From Thuidium tamariscinum (lineage: Eukaryota > Streptophyta > Bryopsida > Hypnales > Thuidiaceae): a stretch of 64,000 bases of DNA. The notes below the pieces were generated by a model. It did no database searches, was not told the origin of the DNA, and saw nothing but the letters and a program-made list of their open reading frames with translations. The stretch spans positions 2,172,501-2,236,500 of the forward strand of contig OX344749.2 of assembly GCA_947034885.2 (NCBI GenBank). Direction: 5' to 3'. Below are positions 34,726 to 47,719 of the stretch, piece by piece (the stretch's first letter is position 1; each line of letters opens with the position of its first letter). A program made the position numbers and the translations under genes.

Positions 34726-37379
34726 ACTTTGGACACTCAAGAGATTTTTGGATATTTAAGAGATAAGATTAGATTCCTCATAATTAGGTGGATGATGGCC
34801 GAATCCAATATTGTTGTTGTATATGCTTTAAGAGGTTACAATATTGAATTCAATATGATCGTCTTGAAAATATTTTTCTCAATCAAACCCATGCCAAAGC
34901 AAGTTTAGGCAATACAATACCGGTAGACAATAGAATTGAGATGGGCATATGTGGGAAAAAGAATATAATTGCTCTTAAGTCCTAAAGTTAGTTTAGAAGA
35001 TTGCTAGTGTGTTAAGGATATCAAAATAGGCCAAAGGTGGCTATTGTTGGAGTTTGGAATGATGTTTTTGCATGTTAGTATGTAGTTAATATGGAATTCT
35101 AGACCAATAAAATGATTCTAAGAAATTGGGAGGGGAGAATTGAGATTTTTTCTACATTTGTTGCAATGTTCTAACTTCTTTAATTTAAGAATTATAGTTA
35201 GTGTACAAAAAGATAACAAGAATTAAAGAGAAAAAATCAAAAGAAAATTTCTAATCTTAAGTGATGGATTCTATGAATTATGAACTCTATGCCTTGTAAT
35301 TTTAGTTTTCTAAGAGTCTATTCAAGGAGTGTTATTCCTTTCCAACCTTTTTGGTCTTCTTATATATTTTTGCTTCAAATTTTCTTTGATTTTATTATTA
35401 TTTCCATATCCTTTAATTGAAAACTATTATTTAGTTTGTAGCTTCAATTTCCAATATAGTAAAGAATTTCTAAAATTCAAAAGAATGTTTAGATTATTAT
35501 GTTAGTATAGATTGAAATTGAATTAGTAAATATATATTGATTTCTCATGATTATACCAAAGAAAATCACTTTGAATGTCAAAATGAAGTTTGAGAACAAG
35601 CAATATAATATATTGAATTATACTTTATTGTAGTTAGTTAATTGCAGAAAAAAAACTCTTATTAGATAAAACATAACTATTATGATTTGAAAAGATGCTC
35701 TTAAGGCCCTTGAAAGAGATTATTAAGCATTGGTTTTGATTTTTTAATATATAGATCATACCTATAGAGATGAATCTACCATTATACTAGCCAAAATTGT
35801 GTCTTTGTATAGCACAAATCTAATCATTCAAAATTCCCTCAAAAATTGACTACCACATTACTATTATTGATTCCACTAAATTTTGTTTGCCTTGAGTTAA
35901 ATTATTATTTTATTTATGATGGTTTTTGAAATAATAGTTTTACATATTTTGAAGGATCTTATTTAATATGAAAAGTGGTCAATTTAGTTAAGTTTTGAAA
36001 ATCCAAATCATCATTTATATTAGGAAACTAATACATTTTTTTTGAAAGTAGGTGGATGAAATTGCAAGATGTATAAAGATATAGTAACATTTGCAAAAAT
36101 AGAGACTTAGGATGGGTCAACCAAGGAATCTAGAGTTAATAATATGATGTTGATGATCCATTTATAAAATATCCACACAAAGTAAGCTAGTTTGATTCAT
36201 TGTTATTCCTTTTGTCATTGTTTAATTAATACTAATTAAATCTATAATTATGTTTTTGCAAAAGAATAATGAATCAAGAATTTTTTCATATGTATATCAG
36301 CAAATTTAATTTTGAATCCAAAAAACATAGATTGTAGGTCATCAATGCAAAAACATATAGCTTCCCATTGTTGTCCTTGGGGGGACTATTCACTAGTGTC
36401 CATTTGAATTCAAGATAATGTGGTTGTTTTAATTCCCTCTCTACTTGCAATTGCAAATTAAGCACCCTCAATATTGAAAAATAATGAAATTATCTTTCAC
36501 TACGTGTCAAGATTTATAGTGGTCATTTTTTACTTTTCAAAACAATTGCAATTTTTTCAATTCTAATTCTACATTGAGGTTGTGATAATGCCGATCTGTT
36601 AGTGGATATATTTATGAAGGTTGATTACTCATATATTCCCACCTTGCAAAGACCAAAAAAACAAAGCTATATGATAATTTTGTAAATGTAGGAAAAATGA
36701 TATAATAAGTCATTGTAGAAATCAAATCCACTTGGGGTATTTAGTATTGGTATTTGTTGTCACAATAAAGGTGACATGTCTCCTTTGCAAAAGTGCTTTG
36801 GATATCTAAGAGATTTTTTATTATTCAAGAAATATTATCATATTATTTATAATTAGGTTAATCATGGTGGAATATGTATTAGCTATATGACAAGCAACAT
36901 CATTAAATTCACTAATATCATCTTAAAAAGATCTCTCTTGATCACACTTTAAGGCAAGTTGAGGCAATACAATGGAATTGAAAGTGAAAGGGACATATAT
37001 AAAGACAAGATTGTTCACAAGTTACTAGGCTCCATTTAGAGGCTGCTAGAAGTATGTGTAAGGTCCCTAGGATCAAGATTGGATTGGCTATAGGTATCAA
37101 AATATGCCCTAGGTGGATATTGTTGAAATACAAAAGAATGTTAATTTTGTTGAATGTTATGGTGGAATAATAGAGCAATTAATTATAAAACAATGAGTTG
37201 CTTGTTTAGATTTGTTGCAAAACTGTTACTTTCTAAATTTGAAATTTATAAGTAATTCTAATTTATTTTTAGCAAGTAAAAAAAATCAAAAAAGAATTTT
37301 CTTACAAATGATAGTTTTAGGGCATCATTGTCTTTATGCTTCCTAGTTTTAGTCACCAAATCTATCTCAGGAATGCCAC
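34726..37379. other. AT-rich repeat-derived intergenic DNA
   Basis: No gene is supported. Segments near 34740-34920 and 36780-36970 are diverged copies of one repeat (shared CTCATAATTAGGTGGAT-like and GGCAATACAAT blocks). Confidence 0.4.
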
Positions 37380-37739
37380 CATCAAGAACTTCAAGGTGTG
37401 TGAATATGGTGCCATGATGGTGCATTGAAATGCAATCAAGTAAATTCAATGCCAACCCCCATACCAATTGAGTATGAAGAAAATAGCACCTATATTGTCA
37501 AAATGCGGCCTTTGGTGTCAAAATAGTACCAAAACAATCTGGCCCAACTTTTCTGATGACCATAAGAAAAGTTGGGCTAGATTGTTTTGGTGCTATTTTG
37601 ACACCAAAGGCTGCATTTTGACAATATAGGTGCTATTTTCTTCATACTCAATTGGTATGGGGGTTGGCATTGAATTTACTTGATTGCATTTCAATGCATC
37701 ATCATGGCACCCTATTCATATGCCTTGAAGTTCATGATG
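37380..37739. repeat. Near-perfect long inverted repeat (arms about 175 bp)
   Basis: The two arms, 37380-37555 and about 37564-37739, are reverse complements with very few mismatches. They meet at a tiny loop around GATGACCATA (about 37555-37564). A transcript from either strand would fold into one long hairpin. There is no coding potential. Candidates are a recent foldback transposon, an inverted duplication, or a hairpin small-RNA locus. Confidence 0.8.
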
Positions 37740-37933
37740 ACTCTCTTATAACATTTTTAGTCTTCTGCTATGTTTTGGCTTCGTATCTTTTCTTATTTTT
37801 AATATCTATCCTTGATTGAAAACTATTTTTATTGTTCCTAGCTTCAATTTCTAATATTATTAAGAAATTCACAAATTTAAGGAATTTTCATCTAGAAATT
37901 ATTCCTTAATTATCTACATGCACTCATTTTTTA

Positions 37934-38355
37934 AGACCAAATAAAACAAAAGCTTTACCATGATCCTCTAAACTTAAGAGTTTTTTAAAAGAGAAACCTC
38001 ATAGAAGAGAAAAAAAACAATGTGACAACTTGCTGTGAATTTAAAAATATATAAATTGAGTAAATTCAAAGTCTTGTATTCCTTACACCAATGATACACT
38101 TTTCATTTCATTAAATGGTAGGGGCTATACAACTAGGCATGGAAGTGAAAAGCACATACATGTTTTACTTACATGTAGACTTGTCAGTTCTTTGACAGGT
38201 TGGATGTACTAGATTAATTAGAGATGAAAGTGATTGTCTGAATGCCATTGAAAGACACTTACAAATTGAACATGTTGACAAAGACTATTTGTAACCAAGC
38301 TCCTCTTAGTACCCTTTAATGATTATTGACTTTAGATGGATTGGCTTGTACTTTA
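37934..38355. repeat. Dispersed repeat C, copy 2
   Basis: A diverged copy of 31334-31785, beginning AGACCAAATAAAACAAAAGC and ending around GATTATTGACTTTAGATGGA. Non-coding. Confidence 0.6.
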
Positions 38356-38979
38356 TTCTTGTACAATTATAGTAAGCTAGATTTTGTTCTATATTTGAAA
38401 ATATGTTGGTTTGTGATTGGTTTACTAACTATTTCACTACTAGGGACAACTACAATAAGTAATTGGAACACTTGAAATTGTAAAATAAGGTTGCATTTAA
38501 GTAATTGAGATTCAATTTTAAACTAATTTCTATAGATTTTTGTGTAGTGAAAGTGCAATGTGACTCTAACATTGCTTTTGAGTGAAATTGCAATTATCAA
38601 TACTTTGAAAATTGTAATGTTTATTTTGTTTTATTCAAAAAAATGTATGCTTAGTGAATTTGGCCAAATCTCTTCTAACTACAATTATCAATATTTGAAG
38701 ACCCCTTTATGCAAAACATATTAGGATTGAAGCACCAATATTAAACCACACCCTATAACCAATTTGCAGGGGTGTAGTATTTTTGTTCAAGGCTTAGAAT
38801 GTGTTTTTTTAAAAACTTTTTGAAGTTGAAACTAATAAGGTTATAAAACATGTTCTAAATTTGTGAGCAAGAAAGTAGGAAGTAATGAGTGGAAAAATAA
38901 TTCTTGAATGATTAGAATGAAAATACTCTAAACATTGGCTACCGGTTAAGAGTACTTGATCTTTGACTTCCAAAATAGC

Positions 38980-39450
38980 ATGATTTCCTAAATTTAAGAG
39001 CTTTTTAAAAGAGAAACCTCATTGAAGAGATAAAATCTAAACAATTTTATAATTTGTTCTAATTTTAAGAACTCAAGGATTGAATACCCTTAAAAAGCAA
39101 AGAGCATGACAATTTTGTATTCCTTACATCTTACATTAGTTGTGTAGTACAATTGTCTTTTTTGTGAGTGGTAGAGAGTACAAGATTAGACCTAGGAGTC
39201 AAAATGTACTATGAATACAAGAGTGCACCTACCTATCTCACATATATGTAGACTTGTCCATTCTTTGACAGGTTGGAGGTACAAGAGTAGAGATGAAAGT
39301 GACTATCCGAATACTAATGAAGGACAAGGAGAGACAATGAAGGTTAGTGAAGGGCACTTATAGGTTGGACATGTGGACAAACATTGTTTATGACTAAGCC
39401 CATCATAGTATATTATAATCATTATAGATATAAGATGAATTGGCTTGTAC
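38980..39450. repeat. Dispersed repeat C, copy 3
   Basis: Third diverged copy, sharing TTTTTAAAAGAGAAACCTCA with copy 2 and a CAAGAGTGCACCTA-type block with copy 1. Non-coding. Confidence 0.55.
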
Positions 39451-40309
39451 TTGATTTTGGTACAAATTTGATAAAAATTTATCCTTCATTTTGAATACGA
39501 TGGTTTGTGATTGTTTCATGAACTATGTTACTACTAGGCACCACTACAACAAGTGACTAGAACACTTGAAATTTAAAAAAAATTGCATCTAAGTAATTGG
39601 GATTCATTTTCTAAACTAGCTACCTACTATCGATTCTTGCCAAGTGAAAGCAAAACATGAACTTCATCCTAAAGCATGTGGACGTCCACTTTTTGGACAA
39701 TGGATAAATTTAAATTTAGATTTCTCTCTCATTACAGCTTTGATGAAAGTCATCCTAATTTTTAGAGATACTTTATGAAGTTGTGGTCCTATCCAAGGAC
39801 TGGAATTGATGTTACTAGAGTACATATTTTCTTAAAATTACAAATGTGGAAGTTTGTCAAGTAGTTGACTTGCACTGATTCTAGTTCAAACTTGGAATTG
39901 CAAAAATGAGGTCATCGCATCAAAGAACACAAAAATTCCAAAAATCCACCATGTCCAAAGAACCTCATTTCAAACACATTTCAACAAAATTTACTCAAAA
40001 ATATTGGTGATAGCATTGGAGAATCTAACCATATGGATAGAACCTCTGATTCAAACTCTACAACCATTTTATTTGCATCTCAATTCCATAATATTCTTCC
40101 AAGTAGTACTTTATGATGATTTTTCCAAAATTGTCAATTCTAGAGATGAATCTCAACGCTGAAAAGAGACCTTAAAACTCGCATTGTTTACTTTGCTTTA
40201 GTCCCAAAAAAAATGCATACAAGAGAATCTGGGTAGATCCCTTCCAACTACAAACACTTGTTGAGGACCCACCAAGGCAAAACATATTAAGTTTTTAAAC
40301 TTCCTAGGG

Positions 40310-41664
40310 CCTTCCGAAAGTTGGGAATGCGGAGGCTGCCATTCAGCGATGCCAGCTCTCCTCCGTAGCATAGCATAACGGACTGCGGGACACAAGCAGG
40401 CCGGGAGCGCCAGGAGGAACAACCACCTGAGTCTGTTGGGCAGCAGCGCAGCTTAAGCACGATTAAGCTGGCGATGGGATTACTAGTGACTTCTGGCTAG
40501 TGCGATGACTAACGCCGAAGAAGAAAGGGGCGCCGATGGGGCCATCTGACGGTGACGCCGCAAGACAGGGGGCGATCGGACGGCTGGAGGGGGTCCCGCT
40601 CCTCGGCTCCGTTTCCCTAATACGGGATCCGCCTGCGGGGGCCACGAAGGCCGTGCGATGCTGGCATCGAACGACGCAGACGGGCGTACCGTAATGAAGG
40701 GGGAGACGACGGACACCTGAGGGGAGTGTGTCTTTCCGATGCAGAGGAAGAGCAGCGAAAGCGCCATAGCCAAGGACAAGCTGCACGCCACGCTGCTGCT
40801 GTTGCTGCGGCTGCTGTCGATGCCACGGTGCACGCAGCCTCAGCCCTCGTCCCTCGCCCCTGCTCAGGTTTCGCCCCTCTCCTCTCGCCTCTTCTTAATC
40901 TGCTCTTGAATTTTTCTGGTCGCTTGCCTTGGCGGGAGGACAGCTCGGCTGTGATTCTGTAGGCGACGATGTCTTGGTGCTGGTAGTGTGCGAGGGCCGG
41001 GGCTGCGAGAAAGGAGCGGCCGAAGGACGTGGCTTGTCAGGTTGGTGTGCGGTTGGCGCTTCTGTAGTCGACTGAATTTCCATCTTTTGGCCTGTGCCCT
41101 AATTCACCGCGTCGTCCGCGCGGTTCTTGAGTTTGAGCTTCGTGGCAGTGGGGACGATCGATTTTCTGTCCGCATTTCTCGCCTGGTAGCTGAGCGTAGG
41201 TGGGCTGCCTGATCGGGATTTTCACGGTTTCGGCATGATGCCTTTGTAGACTAGCAATGGCTGTGCTTTGACGCCACCACGGGTTGAGCAAGTTTTGGGG
41301 AGATCTGCATTTGCGCGAAAGTCTGCAGTTTTTGAGGGCTTTGGACAGCGTGCGTGGAAGTTTGGCTACCAGGCTTACGTTGCCCTTGGCATTTCCATCG
41401 TGAAGGGCGGGATGTTTGTTTTTCTACGGTCGACCTAACAGCCTGTGCTGCTTGCAGAGGTTCGGGGTGCTCTTTATTGAGGTCGCCAGCCATGTTGACC
41501 TGCGGGCATTTCAGGGCACCGGAGTTTTTTTCTAACTAGACGTCGTCCCTCTAGAGAAATTGGTGGACCCGTCTACCGTAGGCGACATTCTATTTGGAAG
41601 CCAGCGGTAGAGCGAGACGAGGTAGGCTAAGAATGGTTGACGGTGCTGCGATGTGAATGTGGGA
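40310..41664 (+). promoter_or_regulatory. GC-rich upstream region and probable 5' leader of the Pumilio gene
   Basis: Base composition changes abruptly from AT-rich to GC-rich near 40310. The region is CpG-rich and holds only short ORFs in several frames, none with recognisable content. It most likely includes the promoter and a long 5' leader, possibly with an intron, of the Pumilio gene starting at 41665. No exact transcription start can be fixed. Confidence 0.5.
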
Positions 41665-44600
41665 ATGGCGACAGAGAGTCCTGTTCGGATGATGCCGGGA
41701 GGGATGAGAGGGAGCATGGGAGGTTTGGAAGAGGGCCTGCGGGCCGAGAACGGCGCCTCCCAGGCCTTGGACGGAGTGACGGAGCTGGGTCGTCTTCTGA
41801 AAGGGCGAACCCGGTTCGACAACATTCTGAATTCTGGCCACGTCCCGCAGCGAAGCGGCAGCGCTCCTCCGAGCGTGGAGGGTTCCCTGGCCGCGATGGG
41901 TGGTCTGTTCGACGTGCCCACGAGTCCGCGGAGCGGTCGCAGCGCCAACTCGCAGTCGGGAGAGGAGGACGTTTTGGATGCGGAGGAAGCGCAGCGCGCG
42001 GATCCGAAGTATCTGGTTTATTATTACAACAATATCAACTTGAATCCGCGGCTCCCTCCACCCTTGATTTCGTGGAACAACTACCGTCTGGCGCAGAGGT
42101 TGCAATCCGGGATGGGAGCCGGCGGATACGGGGACAAGAAGAAGCTGCGATCCATGGATGACAGCAGCAGCAGGTCTTTGTTTTCGAGCCAGCCGGTGCT
42201 GCCCACCCACAGGGAGGAGCCGGAGGCCCCGGAGGAGGACAACTCGCCGATGGGTGCCCTTGTGAGAACGGTGTCCAGTGACTGGGCAGACCGAGGAGAT
42301 AGTTTCATGGGTCTATCGTCGGGACTTGGGCCTCGTCCCAAGAGCCTGGTGGATCTCATTCAGGTACGGTTGATTCTCTTCATGTGTTTAGGTACACGGA
42401 TGGTGGAATATGCGTTTCGAATTCTGTTGCCCCGTTTTCACGTGGAGATCATGGCATAGCGGCTCTATTTTTTCTTTATGTAGTGCCTCAGCGCTCCGTT
42501 TTGGCGAATGCACTGGAGATTATCTCCCAATTGTGCATGGAGTCATTTCCAGCTGCGTGCAGTCGTATCTGAGTGGTTTCACATTTGGATCTCTGACAGG
42601 AGGATTTCCCCCGGACCCCCTCGCCTGTGTATCACTTGTCGAGGTCGTCCAGCAGAACCGCCAACGATGAGAACGAAGCGGCGACTGCGGTATTGGACCT
42701 GCAGTTGGCCCATCTCCGGGAGTTGCAGTCCGGAGAGTCGACCGCCGTTGCAGGCGGCATGGGATCTCGGTCCACGACCCCTATCCCTGGAGTCTCGAAT
42801 CTCCACCAGTCTTCCGTGCCTGCTGCGCCCGTGCCGAGGATTCCGACCCCCGAGATTTCACTTCTCAGTAATGCCCGCTCCGCCAGTCCAAGTTTGGCCA
42901 AAATGAGCGGGGTGTCAGGTACAGTCTTTCTACATCGCTTATATTCATTTCGTTATTGATATGTTTACTAGTAAGTGAACTTATACACCTAACGTAGTCG
43001 TTTCCTCCATTCAAGTGTGTGAAGTTATGTGCAATCAGATGCCTTGCCTGGACCTTGGAACTGACATTCTCAGATGAGCTGTTGTGATCGCTACTTCAGG
43101 GCTTTCCGGAGGGAACATGTCTTTCCAGGGCTCTGACCCAAGAAGCGTGGGCCTGGGTCGGGCGTCCAGTGCAACTGCAGCCGATTTCGCTCATGCCCTT
43201 CAGATGAAGAGGCCCGCCAGTGCAAGTAATGCGGACCTGGTAGCAGTCATGCAAGGGCTGAGTATGGCGGACATGCAGGGATCCTCTAGTTCGACGGAGG
43301 ATAGGGATTTGCTGCAGCAGCAGCAGCAACAACAACAACAACAACTGCAACAGCAACAGGAGCAACAGCAAGTGCGTCTTCAGCAACAGCAGCAGCAGCA
43401 ACGACAGCAGCAGCAGCAGCAGCAGCAGCGGGCGCAACTAGCTGCTCAGGCTCAGGCTCAAGCTCAGGCCCAGGCGGCCCAGGTGTGTAGCACTGATCTC
43501 TTTGCGGCTTTCATGAGTTTCCCTCTTTGCTACCTTTATTAGAGGTAGGGATTGTTCGGTCCTTTTTTATGGGGTGATCGTGAGATCGGCGCAGTTGTTA
43601 ACGAAGACTTGCTGCTGTGTGCTCGGTCTCAGGCCTTGGCATATTCTCAGACTTTGCAGCAGCAGCAGGAGCAGCAGCAGCAGTTGTATTCGGGTGTGGA
43701 CTCTGGATACCGTGGTCAGCATAAGTTTGGCGTGCTGGGGATGGCAACCCCGCCAGGTCAAGGAACCGGACTTCAAGCGAATCTGCAGGGCAGCACCACC
43801 CCGGCGAACATGTATGCGGCGGCAGCTGCTGCAATGTACATGGCCCAGCAGAACCCGTATTATGCGAACATGAACTCCGCAGCTGTGTATGGTCCGCAGT
43901 ATGGGTTGGGTGGTTACCCCGTGAACCCCGCCATGCTTGGCCCGATGATGGGCGGGTACCCTCCCCCTGTTTTTGATCCGGCGACCGCGGCTGCTCTTGC
44001 GAGCATGGGTGTTCGGGCGGGCGTGCCGGGTTCTCCTGCGCAAGCTGCCGTGGAGATGCAGAATCTTTACAAGTATGGGGGTCAAGCGTCGCCCCAGATG
44101 CACGATCCCCTTTATTTGCAGTACGCGCGAGCGGCGGAGGAGGCTCGTGCAGCTTCCCTGGACCCGTCGCTGTTGAGGAATTACATGTCGGGAGGTCATG
44201 TCGACATGGTGGAGCTTCAGAAGAACCAGCTGAGCGCGATGCTGGGTTACAGCGGCGAGCAGAAGTCTCCGTTTGCGAGGGCGGGTTCCATGGGTATCCC
44301 GGTCGCGAGCCAGAAGAGCGGTTCGGTGAGCCCTGCGTACTACGGCAGTCCTCCCGGAGTGGGTATGGTGGCCTTCAACAACTCGCCGCTGACGAGTCCG
44401 GTGTTGCCCGGGTCCCCGGTGGGTCCAGGCAGTTTCGCCATGAGGCGTGACGAGCGCAACATCCGTCTGTCTTCCGCATCCAGGACGAGTTCCGGGAACT
44501 TGGGGTCCGGCAGTGGCACCGCGTATGCAGGGTGGCAAGCGCAGAAGTCGAGCGAGCCGGCGGAGGAGGTGCGGGGCTCTTCGTTGTTGGAGGAATTCAA

Positions 44601-46990
44601 GAACAGCAAGACGAGGAGATTCGAGCTGTCGGACATCGCAGGGCACGTGGTGGAGTTCAGGTACGGCCGTTTCCCGTTGCATGTGCTGTGAGGCCCCGGG
44701 TTTCAGTTGTGCCTGCGGTGGTGATACATTGAGTGGAGAAGTGTCGCGAATGAGTTGTGGATTAGTACCGAGTTGATATGCTTGTTGGATGTTGTGAAGT
44801 GTGAACGATGACCGAGTCGTCTGTGTTGGTGTGCAGTGCCGATCAGCATGGGAGCCGGTTCATCCAGCAGAAGCTGGAAACCGCGACTCCCGAGGACAAG
44901 AACATGGTTTTTCAGGAGGTGCTTCCGCGAGCTCTGACGCTGATGACGGATGTTTTCGGCAATTACGTCATTCAGAAGGTAGGAGGGCTTCCATTGGTGG
45001 GTGCGATTGGAAATTGGAAGGTTTGTGTGAGTTTGGATGGATTCTGGTGTCGTTTCGATCCGCTGGGGAGCAGCGGGCTTCGTTTGATATGTGCGGTCTC
45101 TGCAGCCGAGGGCGTCCCGTGTTGTTCCGTGGGTGTGGAAGGCTGGAAGCTTGACTCGTTTTTTGTTTTTGTGGCAGTTCTTCGAGCATGGGACTCAGCA
45201 ACAGCGACGAGAGTTGGCAAGTCAGTTGGTGGGGCATGTTCTGGTGTTGAGTTTGCAGATGTACGGCTGCAGGGTGATTCAGAAGGTAAGGCACCTGGGG
45301 TCGCTGTGAGGGGTCTGTTTGTAGAGCTGGAATGGTTTGAGGACTGGTTGTGGAGGAGTGAGCGATGGGTGTTTCGGTTGGTATGGAGGGTGGGACGTGG
45401 CATGGAACGGAGGTTGTGGCTTGGACAAGCGTCATTGATGTGTTTTTCGGGCATGTGGTCAGGCGCTGGAGGTGGTGGATGTGGACCAGCAGACTCAGTT
45501 GGTGTCGGAGTTGGATGGGCACGTGATGCGATGCGTGCGAGACCAGAACGGAAACCACGTGATCCAGAAGTGCATTGAGTGCGTGCCCCCCGACAAAATC
45601 CATTTTATCATCTCTGCGTTTTACAATCAAGTGGTGACGCTTTCCACGCATCCGTATGGATGCCGGGTGATCCAGGTAAAGCGCTGTACTGGGAAGGCAC
45701 AGTCTCATGCGTTGGTGTTTGTTGACGTCGTGTTTCTGTTGGTTTTGTGCGGATTGCTCATTCTGGCATGTGTTGTCCGTTGATTCAGAGGGTTCTGGAG
45801 CACTGCACCGACGAGCAGAAGCAGAAGGGCATCATGGAGGAGATTTTACGTTCGACATGTGCTCTTGCTCAAGATCAGTACGGCAACTACGTGGTGCAGG
45901 TCAGCGTCGTGGCGCTCGTATTGTGTTTCGTGAGTTTCAGCGGTAGCTGTGACTTTGTTGTCGTTTGGAATCGTGAGTGTGACGAGTTCCAGTGTGTACG
46001 TCATGATTGTGTTCACAATGGGGTATGTCTGGCATGATTTGCTGACGTTTGTGTGGTTTCAGCATGTGCTAGAGCACGGCCGCGATAACGAGAGAACCGA
46101 GATCATAACGAAGCTGGCCGGGCAAATTGTACAAATGAGTCAACACAAGTTTGCGTCTAACGTGGTGGAGAAGTGCTTGGAGTATGGTGGCCCGGTGGAG
46201 CGTCAGATTTTGATCGACGAAATGCTTGGCCTGACCGACGAGAATGAGCCGCTGCAGGTACGAGGGGAAGGTGCTTGAGAGTGACTTGTTGAATGATCTT
46301 GGACAGTTGCTTTGTGTGGCAAAGCATGAAGCAACGGGCGTAGTCTTTTTTGCCTGGTGCAGCGTAGGTTCGTGCCGGAACGATGCCTGGAATGCCGAGT
46401 GTGATTTCGGGAAGCTGTTGGTTTCTTGCATGGAGGACACCCATCCGTTTCAGGGGTTGGCATTTCTGTGGTGGATGGTGGTATCGCAGTTGCTGCGTGT
46501 CACGACCGCGGTCTGATCGCAATTGTTTGTCAGCGAGATGCTCACCAGGAGGCGTCTCTTTTATTTTTTATTTTTTTGCAGGCTATGATGAAAGACCAGT
46601 TCGCAAACTATGTTGTCCAAAAGGTGCTGGAGACCTGCGACGAGTCGCAGCGTGAACTATTGCTGGGTCGTATTCGTGTGCATTTACATGCACTGAAGAA
46701 GTACACGTACGGCAAGCATATCGTTGCACGTGTGGAGAAGCTGGTGGCTGCTGGCGGTGAGTATTCTGTCGTGATGGGTGAAGGCTCGGTTTCGTAGAGC
46801 AGGGATTTAGGGGAGCGGTAGGTAGTGTTTGAGGCGAAGTCTGCTGTTGTTGTGCATGTCTCATCGAAGTCCCTTGTTGGTCGCTGCATGTTTTCGTGAA
46901 AGTGCAGTGGCGCTGCGCTTACTGGCGTTTGTTTTGCGTGCAGAGAGACGAAGTGCTGCCTACATGGCGCATAATTTGGCTTCCACTTGA
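41665..46990 (+). CDS. Pumilio (PUF) RNA-binding protein, plant APUM1-6-like
   Basis: Cytoplasmic mRNA-binding regulator that represses or destabilises target transcripts through 3' UTR elements. Eleven exons were read, with all phases consistent: 41665-42363, 42600-42918, 43100-43482, 43633-44660, 44837-44978, 45178-45285, 45463-45675, 45789-45899, 46063-46257, 46582-46756, 46944-46990. The product is about 1139 aa. The N-terminal part has the plant NABP-like signature ([20 protein letters not shown], then [42 protein letters not shown]), then Gln-rich low-complexity regions. The PUM domain spans about 783-1125 with eight repeats whose base-contact motifs are SRFIQ, NYVIQ, CRVIQ, NHVIQ, CRVIQ, NYVVQ, SNVVE and NYVVQ. 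By the known PUF code this predicts recognition of UGUANAUA. The ATG at 41665 ([10 protein letters not shown]) is the first in the frame; the C terminus ends [15 protein letters not shown]. Confidence 0.93.
43315..43428 (+). repeat. Polyglutamine-coding CAG/CAA repeat in the Pumilio gene
   Basis: About 38 codons, nearly all Gln, encoded by mixed CAG and CAA with isolated Leu, Glu, Val and Arg interruptions. It lies in exon 3 and is followed by an Ala-Gln repeat. A shorter Gln run is encoded near 43657-43683 at the start of exon 4. Low-complexity Gln tracts are common in PUF N-terminal regions and may promote condensate formation. The mixed codons should limit replication slippage. Confidence 0.85.
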
Positions 46991-47660
46991 GCCTGGTGGA
47001 GGCTTCGTTCCGTGCTGGCTTTTCGAGGTGCGGAAGCGTATCACTCGCGTGTTTCCTTCCTGTGCCCTCGTGTCGTGGCGGATATTCTTGCGTGTTGAGC
47101 TGAGTGTGGGCAACGGAAAGGCAGCTTTTTCGGTGGGCCGAGGGCATTCGTGAGCAGTACATAGTGTAATAGTGTAGGATTGTACTCAGTTGGTGTTCGA
47201 AGGTCGGGAGAGGGTGTGGGTGAATACCATTGCAAATGGTGCCGGCGTGTATCTTGTGTGGATGGCTGTTATTAGTGGGTGTATCTATAAGTCCTAGGTC
47301 TATATATTTGGAGGTGGGAAGTCCGGGAGTAATGCCGGCTTCATTTGCTGTTGGATCCACCCTCGGTCTCTCCCTGGTAGTGTGATTTGAGGTGAGTCAG
47401 TGGGGACACGGACTAGTGTGAATGGGTAGGGAGCCACGTTAGTGTGTGAAAAGAAGGAAAGGGTCGAGGCAGGAGTTAGCTGTAACGGGCGTGTACAAAG
47501 AGCCCTTCGTTCTGAAGTGTACAGACTGCCATGTGTAGGTCTTGTGGCAAGACGTTGGTTTTGAAGGATCGGAAGGGTTTTTTTGTAGGGCTCTCGTCCT
47601 TCCTTGCTAGTGCTGCTACTGAGGGTTGGTTCTTGTGCAGCTATTGCGCCAGGGCCCTCG
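46991..47660 (+). other. Probable 3' UTR / flank of the Pumilio gene
   Basis: Moderately GC-rich sequence directly after the Pumilio stop codon, without coding potential. The transition to AT-rich DNA occurs near 47700, which suggests the transcript ends around 47.7-47.8 kb. The exact polyadenylation site cannot be placed. Confidence 0.45.
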
Positions 47661-47663
47661 TAA

Positions 47664-47671
47664 TGTAAATA
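47664..47671 (+). promoter_or_regulatory. Consensus Pumilio response element (UGUAAAUA)
   Basis: TGTAAATA on the sense strand, about 675 nt after the Pumilio stop codon, matches the UGUANAUA site predicted from the eight repeat motifs of the protein encoded just upstream. If it lies in the mature transcript it would permit autoregulation. Chance occurrence in a few hundred bases is not negligible. Confidence 0.35.
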
Positions 47672-47719
47672 GGGCGCCCTTCAAGTGCAAGGGCCAGCTG
47701 GCAATGTCTTAATTCTTTT

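Noticed and set aside
40463-40962. ORFs in the GC-rich region before the Pumilio gene
   Set aside because: Frames on both strands are open only because of high GC; none has recognisable content or a supporting splice pattern.
43567-44682. A 371-codon minus-strand ORF opposite the Pumilio gene
   Set aside because: It is the shadow of a GC-rich Pumilio coding exon whose splice sites and domains are clear; its own translation is His/Arg/Leu-rich without recognisable domains.
44968-45708. Long minus-strand ORFs over Pumilio introns and exons
   Set aside because: They span exon-intron boundaries of the sense gene and have biased His/Ser/Pro composition typical of antisense shadows.
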